A stretch of DNA of 64,000 nt from Flavobacterium filum DSM 17961 (GCF_000425465.1 NZ_AUDM01000016.1:1-64000); one strand, 5' to 3'. Positions 43,967 through 52,053 are shown, numbered from the stretch's first letter. The notes: generated from the sequence alone by a model not told the origin. Made by a program: numbers and translations.

Positions 43967-45136
43967 TTAATCGTTAATCAAAATTACTTCTCCTCTGTCA
44001 TTGCTACTGTTGCTTCCAATCATAAAATTGCTTTGATTGGGAATAATTTTAAATGTTACTCTTTCACTTTTACAGCATTCCATAATGGAAATGATTGTTG
44101 AAAAAGGTAAATCATTTTGATCAAAAATAACTTCCACATTAGAATTAATTCCTTTTAAAAGCGAAGGTAATTCATTTTTAAAATTGATGTAAAGTCGACT
44201 TACATTTTTTCCTAACAATTTTTCTAGTTTTTCTTTTAATAACTCATTTTGAGAAATCAAAATATACTTGTCAATTTTTCTATTATTTTCAGTGGTTTTA
44301 TTTTTCTTTAAAAAAGCAAAAAAGAGACTTCCAACTTTCATAAAAACATTAAAAAAAGCTGACTTTTTGAAATGTTTGGCATAAAAATATTCCATTGCCT
44401 CTTGAAATCGCTTCATATACGTTCCGTCTTTTACGGTACTTTCGCCTTTGTAATGAATAACGGTGGCCTTTGCGAAATAGTAATTAACTTTATCTTTTTT
44501 CAACACCCTATAGCTCAAGTCGATGTCATCGGAATACATAAAACAGTTTTCGTCAAATCCACCCAATTCAGTATACAAATCACGCTTCATCAACATAAAA
44601 GCTCCAACTAAAATCTCAACGTTTCCGGATTGATTTTCGGTTAAATACTGAGCGTAATATTGATTGAAAAGTCGAACTTTTGGAAAAATTTTATACAACC
44701 CAAAAATCTTGGTAAACGCCACCCACGGTGTTGGAATACCTCTTTTGCTTTCTGGGAGGAATTTTCCGGTGCCGTCAACTAACTTGCAACCGATTATTCC
44801 GAATTGGGAGTTGGAAGTTGGGAGTTGAGAGGTAAAAATTTTAGTGAAAGTATCTTCTGCAACAACCGTATCGGGATTGAGAATGCAAATGTAATCACCT
44901 TTGGCCTGAGCCACTCCTATATTATTTCCCTTTGGAAATCCCGTATTTTCTCTATTCTCTATGAGTTTGATGTGCGGAAAACGCGTTTTCATCATTTGGC
45001 AACTATCGTCTGAAGAATTATTATCTACCACAATTATCTCACCATCAATGTGTTGCAAAGCAGCTTGAACGCTAAGCACAGATTGTTCTAAAAAATAACG
45101 AACGTTGTAATTGAGGATGATGACAGATAGTTGCAT
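43967..45136 (-). CDS. GT2 family glycosyltransferase with odd C-terminal extension
   Basis: MQLSVIILNYNVRYFLEQSV begins a GT-A domain. VVDNNSSDDSCQMM, ILNPDTVV and GAFMLMKRDLYTELGGFDENCFMYSDDIDLSYR follow. The product probably adds a sugar to surface glycan. After residue 265 the C-terminal 120 residues are Lys/Asn-rich and look unlike the catalytic part (KLLGKNVSRLYINFK, NSSNDRGEVILIND). A TAAATTTG box ends 4 bp before the ATG. Heptamer repeats at 44803-44830 encode a TSQLPTSNSQ run. The ParE-type toxin gene lies 10 bp upstream. Confidence 0.85.
   Translation of the reverse strand: MQLSVIILNYNVRYFLEQSVLSVQAALQHIDGEIIVVDNNSSDDSCQMMKTRFPHIKLIENRENTGFPKGNNIGVAQAKGDYICILNPDTVVAEDTFTKIFTSQLPTSNSQFGIIGCKLVDGTGKFLPESKRGIPTPWVAFTKIFGLYKIFPKVRLFNQYYAQYLTENQSGNVEILVGAFMLMKRDLYTELGGFDENCFMYSDDIDLSYRVLKKDKVNYYFAKATVIHYKGESTVKDGTYMKRFQEAMEYFYAKHFKKSAFFNVFMKVGSLFFAFLKKNKTTENNRKIDKYILISQNELLKEKLEKLLGKNVSRLYINFKNELPSLLKGINSNVEVIFDQNDLPFSTIISIMECCKSERVTFKIIPNQSNFMIGSNSSNDRGEVILIND
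44803..44830. repeat. TTGGGAG heptamer array inside the glycosyltransferase gene
   Basis: Units TTGGGAG, TTGGAAG, TTGGGAG and TTGAGAG follow each other with a 7-bp period and are in frame, encoding TSQLPTSNSQ-like residues on the minus strand. The same heptamer occurs in the radical SAM gene. Confidence 0.8.
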
Positions 45137-45145
45137 TGGACAAAT

Positions 45146-45451
45146 TTACAGCAACTTATTTAATTCTTCCGGATTTTTTGAATTGTTCCAAAATAAATGC
45201 AAATCAACTACTTTACACTTTGTATCAATTGTATAAAAAAGTTTCGTTTGTTTAGAAATAACTATTGAGTATATTTTTCTCGTATTATCATAATTTCCAA
45301 TTAATGGATTTTCTGCAAGTCTTTTCAAATTTTCAAATACTAAATCCTGAAATTTTTGAACCTCTTTATGATTCCATTTTCGGTAAATAAAATCGATTTC
45401 ATCATAATAAGACATTTCAGAATTTGGTTGCCAAATTATCTGATATATCAT
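45146..45451 (-). CDS. RelE/ParE-type toxin
   Basis: The 101-aa protein matches the ParE/RelE fold. It has two helices (MSYYDEIDFIYRKWNHKEVQKFQDLVFENLKRLAENP), then a GNYDNTRKIYSIVISKQTKLFYTID strand pair and a C-terminal VVDLHLFWNNSKNP strand. It is co-encoded with the upstream antitoxin through an ATGA overlap. Whether it is a gyrase poison or an RNase is not clear from sequence. Confidence 0.85.
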   Translation of the reverse strand: MIYQIIWQPNSEMSYYDEIDFIYRKWNHKEVQKFQDLVFENLKRLAENPLIGNYDNTRKIYSIVISKQTKLFYTIDTKCKVVDLHLFWNNSKNPEELNKLL

Positions 45452-45669
45452 TTCAAAAAAGGGTATTTTTTCTTAATTCTTTTTTGCATTTCTTCATGCG
45501 AAATGCCTTTACCTTCTCTGGAGTCTTGTATCGATTTTTCTAAAACTTTTATCATTATCGGATGCAACTCTTCTTCTTGAAAAGTATTTTTTTCTACATT
45601 ATATTCCGATATTGGCTCTTCAACTTTGTTGATGTTTTTGTTTTCGTGGTTTAGATTCTTTTTACTCAT
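45448..45669 (-). CDS. Antitoxin of the ParE/RelE-type pair
   Basis: ATG 45667-45669 yields a 73-aa protein (MSKKNLNHENKNINKVEE..). Its C-terminus LEKSIQDSREGKGISHEEMQKRIKKKYPFLK is the standard short Bacteroidota antitoxin tail (helix with HEE-x-x-K-R-I-K). An open frame upstream to 45777 has no family support and is dropped. Its stop overlaps the toxin start codon. Confidence 0.8.
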   Translation of the reverse strand: MSKKNLNHENKNINKVEEPISEYNVEKNTFQEEELHPIMIKVLEKSIQDSREGKGISHEEMQKRIKKKYPFLK

Positions 45670-45785
45670 GGCTTTATGTTTAAAAAGTAAAAATAGTGAT
45701 TTATTATTTGGATTCATATAAAAATCAGAAGTTTTACTAATTCGTTTCAGAAAAAATAAAGCATTACTTTTGCACATTTAAAACC

Positions 45786-45821
45786 ATTGACTAATTGGCA
45801 AATTGCCACATTGACACATTA
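45786..45821. repeat. ATTG-type array abutting the ABC-F start codon
   Basis: Units CATTGACT, AATTGGCA, AATTGCCA, CATTGACA and CATT repeat with 7-8-bp spacing. The array ends 1 bp before the ATG at 45823. It lies after a TACTTTTG -7 box (45765-45772), so it would form the 5' UTR. Confidence 0.65.
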
Positions 45822-45822
45822 A

Positions 45823-47682
45823 ATGAATTATCTTTCCGTAGAAAATATATCCAAATCCTTCGGCGAACGCGTTTTGTTTGAGAACATTTCGTTTGGCATA
45901 AACAAAGACCAAAAAATTGCTTTTATAGCCAAAAATGGTTCAGGAAAAACAACCATTATGAACATTATTAATGGTTTTGATGAACCGGATACGGGTCAAG
46001 TGGTGGTTCGTAAAAATATTCGAATGGCTTTTTTGTCGCAAAAACCGAATTTGCAGGATGAATTGACCATTGAGGAAAGCGTTTTTGCCAGCGATAATGA
46101 AACGCTGAAAGTGATTGAGCAATACGAAAAAGCATTGGAAAACCCTGAAGATGAAGAAGCGTACCAAAAAGCGTTTGATTTAATGGATCAACACAATGCA
46201 TGGGATTTTGAAACGCAATTCAAGCAAATCTTGTTCAAATTGAAGTTGGAAGATTTTAAATTGAAAGTCAAAAGTCTTTCGGGTGGTCAGAAAAAGCGAC
46301 TTTCATTGGCCATCATTTTAATTAACCGTCCGGATTTATTGATTTTGGATGAGCCAACCAACCACTTGGATTTGGAGATGATTGAATGGTTGGAAGATTA
46401 TTTTGCCAAAGAAAACATCACGTTGTTTATGGTCACGCATGACCGTTTCTTTTTGGAACGTGTTTGTAACGAAATACTCGAATTAGACAACGGGAAATTA
46501 TATCAATACAAGGGAAATTACTCCTATTATTTGCAAAAAAAGGAAGAACGAATTGCTTCTGAAAATGCTAGTATCGACAAAGCTCAAAATCTTTTTGTGA
46601 AAGAATTGGCTTGGATGCGAAGACAACCGAAAGCGAGAACTACAAAATCGAAATCACGTCAGGATGATTTTTATGTAATTAAGGAAAAAGCCGAAAGCCG
46701 CCGAAAAGAAAATGTGGTGGAGTTGGAAATCAACATGGAACGCATGGGAAGCAAGATTATTGAGCTTCATAAATTGTATAAAAAGTTTAAAGACCGTGTG
46801 ATTTTAGACAATTTTTCATACGATTTTCAGCGTGGCGAACGCATTGGAATTATTGGAAAAAACGGCACCGGAAAATCGACTTTCTTAAATATTTTAACCA
46901 AAACGATGTTGCCTGATGCCGGAAAAGTGGTGATTGGTGATACGATTAAGGTGGGTTATTATACGCAAAGCGGCATTAATCCAAAACCGGGTCAGAAAGT
47001 GATTGATATTATTAAAGAGTATGGCGAATATATTCCGCTCACAAAAGGAAAAATCATTTCGGCTTCGCAATTGCTGGAACGATTTCTTTTTGATGCTAAA
47101 AAGCAATATGATTTTGTAGAAAAATTGAGCGGTGGTGAATTGAAACGATTGTATTTATGTACGGTTTTGATTCAGAATCCGAATTTCTTGATTTTGGATG
47201 AACCAACGAATGATTTAGATATTGTAACGTTGAATGTTTTGGAAAGTTTTTTATTGGATTTTCCCGGCTGTTTATTGGTGGTTTCGCACGATCGTTATTT
47301 TATGGATAAAATCGTCGATCACTTGTTCGTATTTAGAGGCGAAGGAGTCATTGAAGATTTTCCCGGAAATTATTCTGATTTTAGAGCGTATGAAGATAGT
47401 GCCGAACCCAAAAATTTATCGAACGTAAGTACCGAAAAAACAAACTGGAAAGAAAAGCAAGTTAAAGAAGGTCTAACATTTAACGAACAAAAAGAATTTC
47501 AAAAAATCGAACGCGAAATCAAAGATTTAGAATTTGAGAAAAAGCAAATTGAACAACTATTTGCCGATGGAAAAGTAGCTGATGATGCTATTGAGAAAAA
47601 AGCAAATGAGCTTAAAGCAATTATCAAGAAATTAGAAGATAAAGAAGAGCGTTGGTTTGAACTTTCTTCAAAAATGGAATAA
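45823..47682 (+). CDS. ABC-F family ATPase (translation factor type)
   Basis: The 619-aa soluble protein has two ABC cassettes (Walker A AKNGSGKTT and GKNGTGKST, with signatures LSGGQKKR and LSGGELKR). They are joined by a helical ARM linker with a basic RTTKSKSRQDDF segment, and a C-terminal coiled coil (about 540-619) follows. It lacks membrane parts, as ABC-F proteins do. Homologues (Uup-like) act on ribosomes or branched DNA; which applies is not decidable here. Confidence 0.93.
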   Translation: MNYLSVENISKSFGERVLFENISFGINKDQKIAFIAKNGSGKTTIMNIINGFDEPDTGQVVVRKNIRMAFLSQKPNLQDELTIEESVFASDNETLKVIEQYEKALENPEDEEAYQKAFDLMDQHNAWDFETQFKQILFKLKLEDFKLKVKSLSGGQKKRLSLAIILINRPDLLILDEPTNHLDLEMIEWLEDYFAKENITLFMVTHDRFFLERVCNEILELDNGKLYQYKGNYSYYLQKKEERIASENASIDKAQNLFVKELAWMRRQPKARTTKSKSRQDDFYVIKEKAESRRKENVVELEINMERMGSKIIELHKLYKKFKDRVILDNFSYDFQRGERIGIIGKNGTGKSTFLNILTKTMLPDAGKVVIGDTIKVGYYTQSGINPKPGQKVIDIIKEYGEYIPLTKGKIISASQLLERFLFDAKKQYDFVEKLSGGELKRLYLCTVLIQNPNFLILDEPTNDLDIVTLNVLESFLLDFPGCLLVVSHDRYFMDKIVDHLFVFRGEGVIEDFPGNYSDFRAYEDSAEPKNLSNVSTEKTNWKEKQVKEGLTFNEQKEFQKIEREIKDLEFEKKQIEQLFADGKVADDAIEKKANELKAIIKKLEDKEERWFELSSKME

Positions 47683-47684
47683 TT

Positions 47685-47784
47685 AGTTTTCAGTCGCAGT
47701 CGCAGTTTTCAGTCGCAGTCGCAGTCGCAGTTTTCAGTCGCAGTCGCAGTCGCAGTTTTCAATTGTAGTTTTCAGTCGCAATTT
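47685..47784. repeat. CAGTCG array, left arm flanking the four-helix-bundle gene
   Basis: Starting 2 bp after the ABC-F stop, CAGTCG/CAGTC units of 6 bp alternate with CAGTTTTCAGTC junctions. The arm contains two copies of a 34-bp block that reads CAGTTTTCAG, three TCGCAG units and TTTTCA. The opposite arm (48183-48264), reverse complemented, carries the same block with A instead of G at three points. Confidence 0.93.
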
Positions 47785-47814
47785 GATTATGATATAGTAT
47801 AAAAAGAATAAAAA

Positions 47815-48186
47815 ATGGATTTCAAAGAATTATTAGCCTATCAAAAAGCATTTTTATTAGCCATGGAAATTTATAAAATCAGTAATCTATTTCCAAAAGA
47901 AGAAAAATATTCATTAACTGATCAAGTACGACGATCATCAAGAAGTGTTTGTGCTAATATGGCGGAAGCCTATCGAAAAAGGAGATATGTTAATCATTTT
48001 ATAAGTAAGCTTACGGATTGCGATGGAGAAAATTCTGAAACTACTGTTTGGCTAGATTTTTCATTGGAATGTGGTTATATTTCAAATGAAATTCATTTAG
48101 ATTTAACATCAAAATCAAAAGAAATTGGAAAATTAATTAATTTCATGATTAATAATCCAGATAAATTTGGCTGTAATCCAAACTGA
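47815..48186 (+). CDS. Four-helix-bundle protein (TIGR02436 / 23S rRNA IVS-type)
   Basis: The 123-aa protein has four predicted helices and the family signature DQVRRSSRSVCANMAEAYRK, then FISKLTDCDGENSETTVWLDFSLECGYI. Related proteins are encoded in 23S rRNA intervening sequences and as the Avd accessory of diversity-generating retroelements; none is a known nuclease. This gene is enclosed by inverted CAGTC arrays, the right one overlapping its stop codon. The start is at ATG 47815. I saw no consensus promoter. Confidence 0.92.
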   Translation: MDFKELLAYQKAFLLAMEIYKISNLFPKEEKYSLTDQVRRSSRSVCANMAEAYRKRRYVNHFISKLTDCDGENSETTVWLDFSLECGYISNEIHLDLTSKSKEIGKLINFMINNPDKFGCNPN

Positions 48187-48264
48187 GACTAAGAAACTAT
48201 AACTGAAAACTGTGACTGTGACTGTGACTGAAAACTGTGACTGAGACTGAGACTGAGACTAAAA
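48183..48264. repeat. CAGTC array, right arm flanking the four-helix-bundle gene
   Basis: This arm is made of GACTGTGACTG and GACTGAGACTG units with AACTGAAAACTG junctions. It begins over the stop codon of the four-helix-bundle gene and ends directly before the ATG of the methyltransferase (48265). It pairs as an imperfect inverted repeat with 47685-47784. Confidence 0.93.
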
Positions 48265-49107
48265 ATGATACAAATTATTAAATCATATTTTAAATTTCTA
48301 CTAAATTCCAAAAACGAACATGGAATACATTCTCCATTTGTGTTTGATTTGGTGACGAAATGTTTTTATGATAAAACGAATTACTATGAATATGAAAATA
48401 TTATTGATTATAAAAAATCTTTAATAGCAGACAAAACTAAAATTAACGTAACTGATTTTGGAGCAGGTTCACGAGTTTTCAAAACCAATCAACGAGAAGT
48501 ATCAAAAATTGCTAAAGTTGCCGGTATTTCAACTTACAGAGCAAAACTACTATTTAGATTAATTAATTATTTTCAACCATCAACATTTTTAGAACTTGGA
48601 ACATCTTTAGGTATTGCCACATATTCTGCATCAATTGCTTTAAAAAACACAAAAATTATTTCAGTTGAAGGATGTAAGGAAACTTCACTATTCACAAGCA
48701 ATAAATTTTTAAAATGTTTTAATTTAGAACAGTTAAAAAATATAAATTTTATTAATTCAGAATTTGAAATATTTCTCCATAATTTTGATAAATCGTCATT
48801 TTCGGATACCGATTGGAATATGGTTTATTTTGATGGAAATCACTCTAAAGTAGCAACTTTAAAATACTTTGATATTCTAATTGAAACAACTACAAATAAA
48901 ACCATTTGGATTTTCGATGACATTCACTGGTCCAAAGACATGGAAGAAGCTTGGGAAATCATTAAAAATCATCCAAAAGTCACCGTTACTATTGATACTT
49001 TTCAATGGGGAATCGTCTTTTTCAGAACAGAACAAACCAAAGAACATTTCATTATTAATCCAAATAAAACCATCAGTTCACATCTTTTTGAACGAATTCG
49101 AATTTGA
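48265..49107 (+). CDS. Class I SAM-dependent methyltransferase, O-methyltransferase-like
   Basis: The 280-aa product starts MIQIIKSYFKFLLNSKNEHGIHSPFVFDLVTKCFYD. FLELGTSLGIATYSASIAL is the SAM loop, followed by SVEGCKETS and MVYFDGNHSKVATLKYFDIL and IWIFDDIHWSKDMEEAW. The substrate is unknown. These begin-with-HSPF proteins are common in Bacteroidota. The start codon touches the end of the right array. Confidence 0.85.
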   Translation: MIQIIKSYFKFLLNSKNEHGIHSPFVFDLVTKCFYDKTNYYEYENIIDYKKSLIADKTKINVTDFGAGSRVFKTNQREVSKIAKVAGISTYRAKLLFRLINYFQPSTFLELGTSLGIATYSASIALKNTKIISVEGCKETSLFTSNKFLKCFNLEQLKNINFINSEFEIFLHNFDKSSFSDTDWNMVYFDGNHSKVATLKYFDILIETTTNKTIWIFDDIHWSKDMEEAWEIIKNHPKVTVTIDTFQWGIVFFRTEQTKEHFIINPNKTISSHLFERIRI

Positions 49108-49177
49108 TTTGTAACAAAAACCAACTTTTTTCTACTAATCCAATATTGAATGTAAAAATGCTAAAATCTGCAATCCA

Positions 49178-49867
49178 ATGGCCAATCCATTAATAAAAAT
49201 CTCTGCTTTAAAACGAAACTTTGTATTGGGAAGTGAAACGATTTATGTTTTAAAAGGAATTGATTTGGAAATTAACAAAGGAGAATATGTAGCGTTGATG
49301 GGACCTTCCGGTTCCGGAAAATCTACTTTGATGAACCTTTTGGGCTGTTTGGATACACCCACATCGGGAACCTATATTTTGAATGGAAAAGATGTGAGCA
49401 AAATGCACGATGATGAGTTGGCTGAAATCCGTAACAAAGAAATCGGATTTGTATTTCAAACCTTCAATTTGATGCCAAGAACTACGGCTTTAGACAACGT
49501 TGCATTACCTATGGTTTATGCCGGTTATTCCAAATCTGAACGTTACGAGCGTGCCACAGAAGTTTTAACACAAGTGGGATTAGCCGATAGAATGGATCAC
49601 AAACCCAACGAACTTTCGGGTGGTCAACGGCAACGTGTGGCAGTTGGAAGAGCTTTAGTAAACAAGCCTTCTATCATTTTGGCCGATGAACCCACCGGAA
49701 ATTTAGATTCCAAAACATCGGAAGAAATCATGGCTTTGTTTGGCGAAATTCACAAAAATGGAAATACGGTTATTTTGGTTACGCACGAAGAAGAAATTGC
49801 CGCTTATGCTCACCGAATTATTCGTTTGCGAGACGGAATTATTGAAAAAGACGAACGGATAAAATAA
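49178..49867 (+). CDS. ABC transporter ATP-binding protein (MacB/LolD family)
   Basis: The 229-aa ATPase has Walker [14 protein letters not shown]-loop [11 protein letters not shown], signature [15 protein letters not shown], Walker [14 protein letters not shown] and H-loop VTHE. MacB/LolD-type proteins act in periplasmic lipoprotein release or export. No permease gene adjoins in the window, so the complex is incomplete here. It is followed by a small gene at 49904. Confidence 0.92.
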   Translation: MANPLIKISALKRNFVLGSETIYVLKGIDLEINKGEYVALMGPSGSGKSTLMNLLGCLDTPTSGTYILNGKDVSKMHDDELAEIRNKEIGFVFQTFNLMPRTTALDNVALPMVYAGYSKSERYERATEVLTQVGLADRMDHKPNELSGGQRQRVAVGRALVNKPSIILADEPTGNLDSKTSEEIMALFGEIHKNGNTVILVTHEEEIAAYAHRIIRLRDGIIEKDERIK

Positions 49868-49903
49868 ACAATTTGTAACTTTGTTACATAAAGTTTATCC
49901 CTT

Positions 49904-50047
49904 ATGAAAACCCTAATTATTGTCATGGTCGTTCTTTTTGTGGCGGTTATCATTGTCACTCGAATGGCCAACAAACAAAGAGGAACTCGCCGTAATCGCA
50001 ACTTCAAAACGAATTATTATTCCAAAAAGAAACAAGATTCAAAATGA
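49904..50047 (+). CDS. Small single-helix membrane protein
   Basis: A 47-codon frame from ATG 49904 encodes MKTLIIVMVVLFVAVIIVTR, then a short basic tail with NKQRGTRRNRNFKTNYYSKK. It ends with the ATGA overlap of the next gene, so it is likely translated. Function is unknown. Confidence 0.7.
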   Translation: MKTLIIVMVVLFVAVIIVTRMANKQRGTRRNRNFKTNYYSKKKQDSK

Positions 50048-50901
50048 AAATTGGAATACTTACTTGTGCCCGATTACCTGAACTTTTAGAATCGGATCAA
50101 CAATTAATTCCGCTTTTTGCGAAGGAAAATATTACTGCAAAAGCCGCTATTTGGGATGATGAAACGGTTGATTGGACCGAATTTGACTACCTTATTTTCA
50201 GAAATACATGGGATTATTATCAAAAAGAAGAAGTATTTAATTCATGGTTACATAAAATTGAATTATTGGGAATTAAAACGTTCAACCCGATTTCAGTTAT
50301 CCAAAAAAACAAACATAAATTTTATTTAAAAGAATTAGAAAAAGAAGGAATTTCAATACTTCCTTCGATTTTTTTAGAAAAAAATTCAACTTCAAATTTA
50401 CACAATGTAATTCCGAAAAGTTGGGAGAAAATGGTTATCAAACCAGCATTTTCTGCCGGAAGTTATTTAACAAAATTAATTGACCGAACTGAAATTGAAT
50501 CCATCCAAACAGAATTCAAAGAACATTTTGCAACCAAAGATTTTCTCATTCAGGAATTTCGTCCGGAAATAAAAGAATTGGGCGAAACCTCTTTTATCTT
50601 TTTTGATGGGAAATTTTCGCACGCTGTTAACAAAAAACCGGTAGAAAATGATTTTCGAGTTCAAATTCAATACGGTGGAAAATATACATTAATTGAACCC
50701 AATGCTGATTTACTACTTCAAGCTGAATTAATTCTATCAAAAATTCCTGAAAAATTGCTTTATGCTCGTGTGGATGGCATTGTCATTGAAAACAAACTTC
50801 ATTTAATGGAAATCGAACTCATTGAACCCGATTTGTATTTTGATTTAGCGGATGGAGCAAGAGAACGATTTGTGGAAGCTTTTTTAAAAGTTATTGAGTA
50901 G
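50044..50901 (+). CDS. ATP-grasp (RimK/GshB-like) protein
   Basis: The 285-aa protein opens MKIGILTCARLPELLESDQQL and continues through FDYLIFRNTWDYY. PKSWEKMVIKPAFSAGSYLTK follows, then the metal segment LYARVDGIVIENKLHLMEIELIEPDLYFDLADGARERF, where RVDG and E-x-E are ATP-grasp Mg ligands. It probably ligates an amino acid or peptide, and the substrate is unknown. Overlap with the small gene upstream and an array at its stop codon mark the neighbourhood. Confidence 0.85.
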   Translation: MKIGILTCARLPELLESDQQLIPLFAKENITAKAAIWDDETVDWTEFDYLIFRNTWDYYQKEEVFNSWLHKIELLGIKTFNPISVIQKNKHKFYLKELEKEGISILPSIFLEKNSTSNLHNVIPKSWEKMVIKPAFSAGSYLTKLIDRTEIESIQTEFKEHFATKDFLIQEFRPEIKELGETSFIFFDGKFSHAVNKKPVENDFRVQIQYGGKYTLIEPNADLLLQAELILSKIPEKLLYARVDGIVIENKLHLMEIELIEPDLYFDLADGARERFVEAFLKVIE

Positions 50902-50994
50902 CTGAGATACTGAGTGGCTGAGTAAAAAAAACTTCGTAAATTAGCCAAATAAAAACTCAGCAACTTAGCTACTCAGAACCTCAGCAACTAACTT
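50896..50994. repeat. Inverted pair of CTGAG-octamer arrays
   Basis: The left arm (50896-50926) holds CTGAG at 8-bp spacing and includes the ATP-grasp stop codon. The AT-rich core follows. The right arm (50955-50994) holds CTCAGC, CTTAGC, CTCAG and CTCAGC and ends exactly at the ATG of the adenosyltransferase (50995). The same octamer and design occur at 40298-40380. Confidence 0.9.
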
Positions 50995-51564
50995 ATGAAA
51001 ATATACACCAAAACCGGCGATAGCGGAACCACAGCACTTTTTGGCGGAACACGTGTTCCTAAACACCACATTCGAATTGAAAGTTACGGAACAGTGGACG
51101 AGTTGAATTCGCACATTGGATTAATTCGCGACCAAGACATCAATCCATTATATAAAAATGTATTAATTGAAGTGCAAGACCGCCTTTTTACCGTTGGAGC
51201 TATTTTGGCTACACCACCTGAAAAAGAAGTTTTAAAAAACGGTCAACCTCGTTTAAACATTAATCGAATTTCGGAAGAAGATATTCAATTATTGGAAAAT
51301 GAAATTGATACCATGAATGATAGTTTGCCTCCAATGACGCATTTCGTTCTTCCTGGCGGACATACAACCGTGTCATATTGTCATATTGCTCGTTGTGTTT
51401 GCCGAAGAGCCGAACGCCTATCAGTGCACCTTCACGAATTAGAACCGACAGATGAGCAGGTTTTAAAATACTTAAACCGACTTTCTGACTACCTTTTTGT
51501 CTTGGCACGAAAGTTGTCATTTGACCTTCATGCGGATGAAGTAAAATGGATTCCGAGGAAGTAG
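50995..51564 (+). CDS. Cob(I)alamin adenosyltransferase, PduO type
   Basis: This enzyme attaches adenosyl to cobalamin, giving coenzyme B12. The 189-aa protein has the N-terminal KIYTKTGDSGTTALFGG loop and SYGTVDELNSHIGL. The ATP-binding Arg/Cys region RCVCRRAERLSVHL is followed by YLNRLSDYLFVLARKLS. The product is needed by methylmalonyl-CoA mutase. MeaB is at 58729 and an acyl-CoA carboxylase at 24849-28385, so the window supports a B12-dependent propionate route. The start codon directly adjoins the octamer array. Confidence 0.93.
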   Translation: MKIYTKTGDSGTTALFGGTRVPKHHIRIESYGTVDELNSHIGLIRDQDINPLYKNVLIEVQDRLFTVGAILATPPEKEVLKNGQPRLNINRISEEDIQLLENEIDTMNDSLPPMTHFVLPGGHTTVSYCHIARCVCRRAERLSVHLHELEPTDEQVLKYLNRLSDYLFVLARKLSFDLHADEVKWIPRK

Positions 51565-51567
51565 TAG

Positions 51568-51596
51568 ACTGTTGTCGGTTGTCAGTTTTCAGTTAG
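51568..51596. repeat. GTTGTC heptamer array after the adenosyltransferase
   Basis: Units TGTTGTC, GGTTGTC, AGTTTTC and AGTTAGA follow the stop codon with a 7-bp period. They resemble the units after ndk (34981-35014). Confidence 0.75.
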
Positions 51597-51700
51597 ATAT
51601 TGACCGCTCAAAAACTAAACACAGAACACTGTTTCAAATACGTTCTTACCTTTAAAAAAGTATGAAAAATTACTTTTTGGTAAAATAAATTACTTTTTAC

Positions 51701-51730
51701 TTGACTATTTCAGTAGAAAATTTATTTTTG
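51701..51730 (+). promoter_or_regulatory. Promoter of the DUF2795 gene
   Basis: TTG (51701-51703), a 19-bp spacer and TATTTTTG (51723-51730) match the consensus exactly. The ATG is 22 nt beyond. Confidence 0.85.
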
Positions 51731-51752
51731 CATAAAATTAAATCGATAGAAG

Positions 51753-51974
51753 ATGTATTGGACATTAGAATTAGCATCCTATTTAAGTGATGCACCGTGG
51801 CCAGCCACCAAAGATGAGCTAATTGATTACGCCATCAGAACGGGTGCTCCCCTTGAAGTAGTGGAAAACCTTCAATCTATTGAAGATGAAGGAGAAATCT
51901 ACGAATCGATGGAAGAAATTTGGCCGGATTATCCAACCGACGAAGATTATCTTTGGAACGAGGATGAATATTAG
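51753..51974 (+). CDS. DUF2795 family protein
   Basis: The 73-aa acidic protein is MYWTLELASYLSDAPWPATKDELIDYAIRTGAP.. followed by VENLQSIEDEGEIYESMEEIWPDYPTDEDYLWNEDEY. The DUF2795 helix-turn pattern (L-x-x-L-x-D-x-x-x-P-A-T-K-D-E-L-I-D-Y-A) is clear, with an unusually acidic tail. Function is unknown. It has a consensus promoter and a following terminator. Confidence 0.87.
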   Translation: MYWTLELASYLSDAPWPATKDELIDYAIRTGAPLEVVENLQSIEDEGEIYESMEEIWPDYPTDEDYLWNEDEY

Positions 51975-51994
51975 ACAAAAATAAACAATCAACT

Positions 51995-52029
51995 AAAAAG
52001 AGTCTCATTTGAGGCTTTTTTTTTGTATA
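51995..52029 (+). terminator. Terminator of the DUF2795 gene
   Basis: AAAAAGAGTCTC pairs with GAGGCTTTTT (one G-T wobble) around ATTT, followed by T residues. Confidence 0.8.
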
Positions 52030-52053
52030 AATTTGCCTCCCGAAGTGTCGGGA
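52009..52053 (+). promoter_or_regulatory. secA upstream region: promoter and leader hairpin
   Basis: TTG (52009-52011), a 16-bp spacer and TAAATTTG (52028-52035) form a slightly short -33/-7 pair. Just after it is the hairpin TCCCGA-AGTG-TCGGGA (52038-52053), which would lie at the mRNA 5' end. The ATG is 27 bp further. Confidence 0.6.

Noticed and set aside
45670-45777. Longer antitoxin start at 45777
   Set aside because: The extra 36 residues have no antitoxin motif, and the internal ATG at 45669 gives a normal-sized protein.
47685-48264. CRISPR array
   Set aside because: Units are 6 bp with no spacers and no cas genes nearby; the layout is an inverted pair around a gene.
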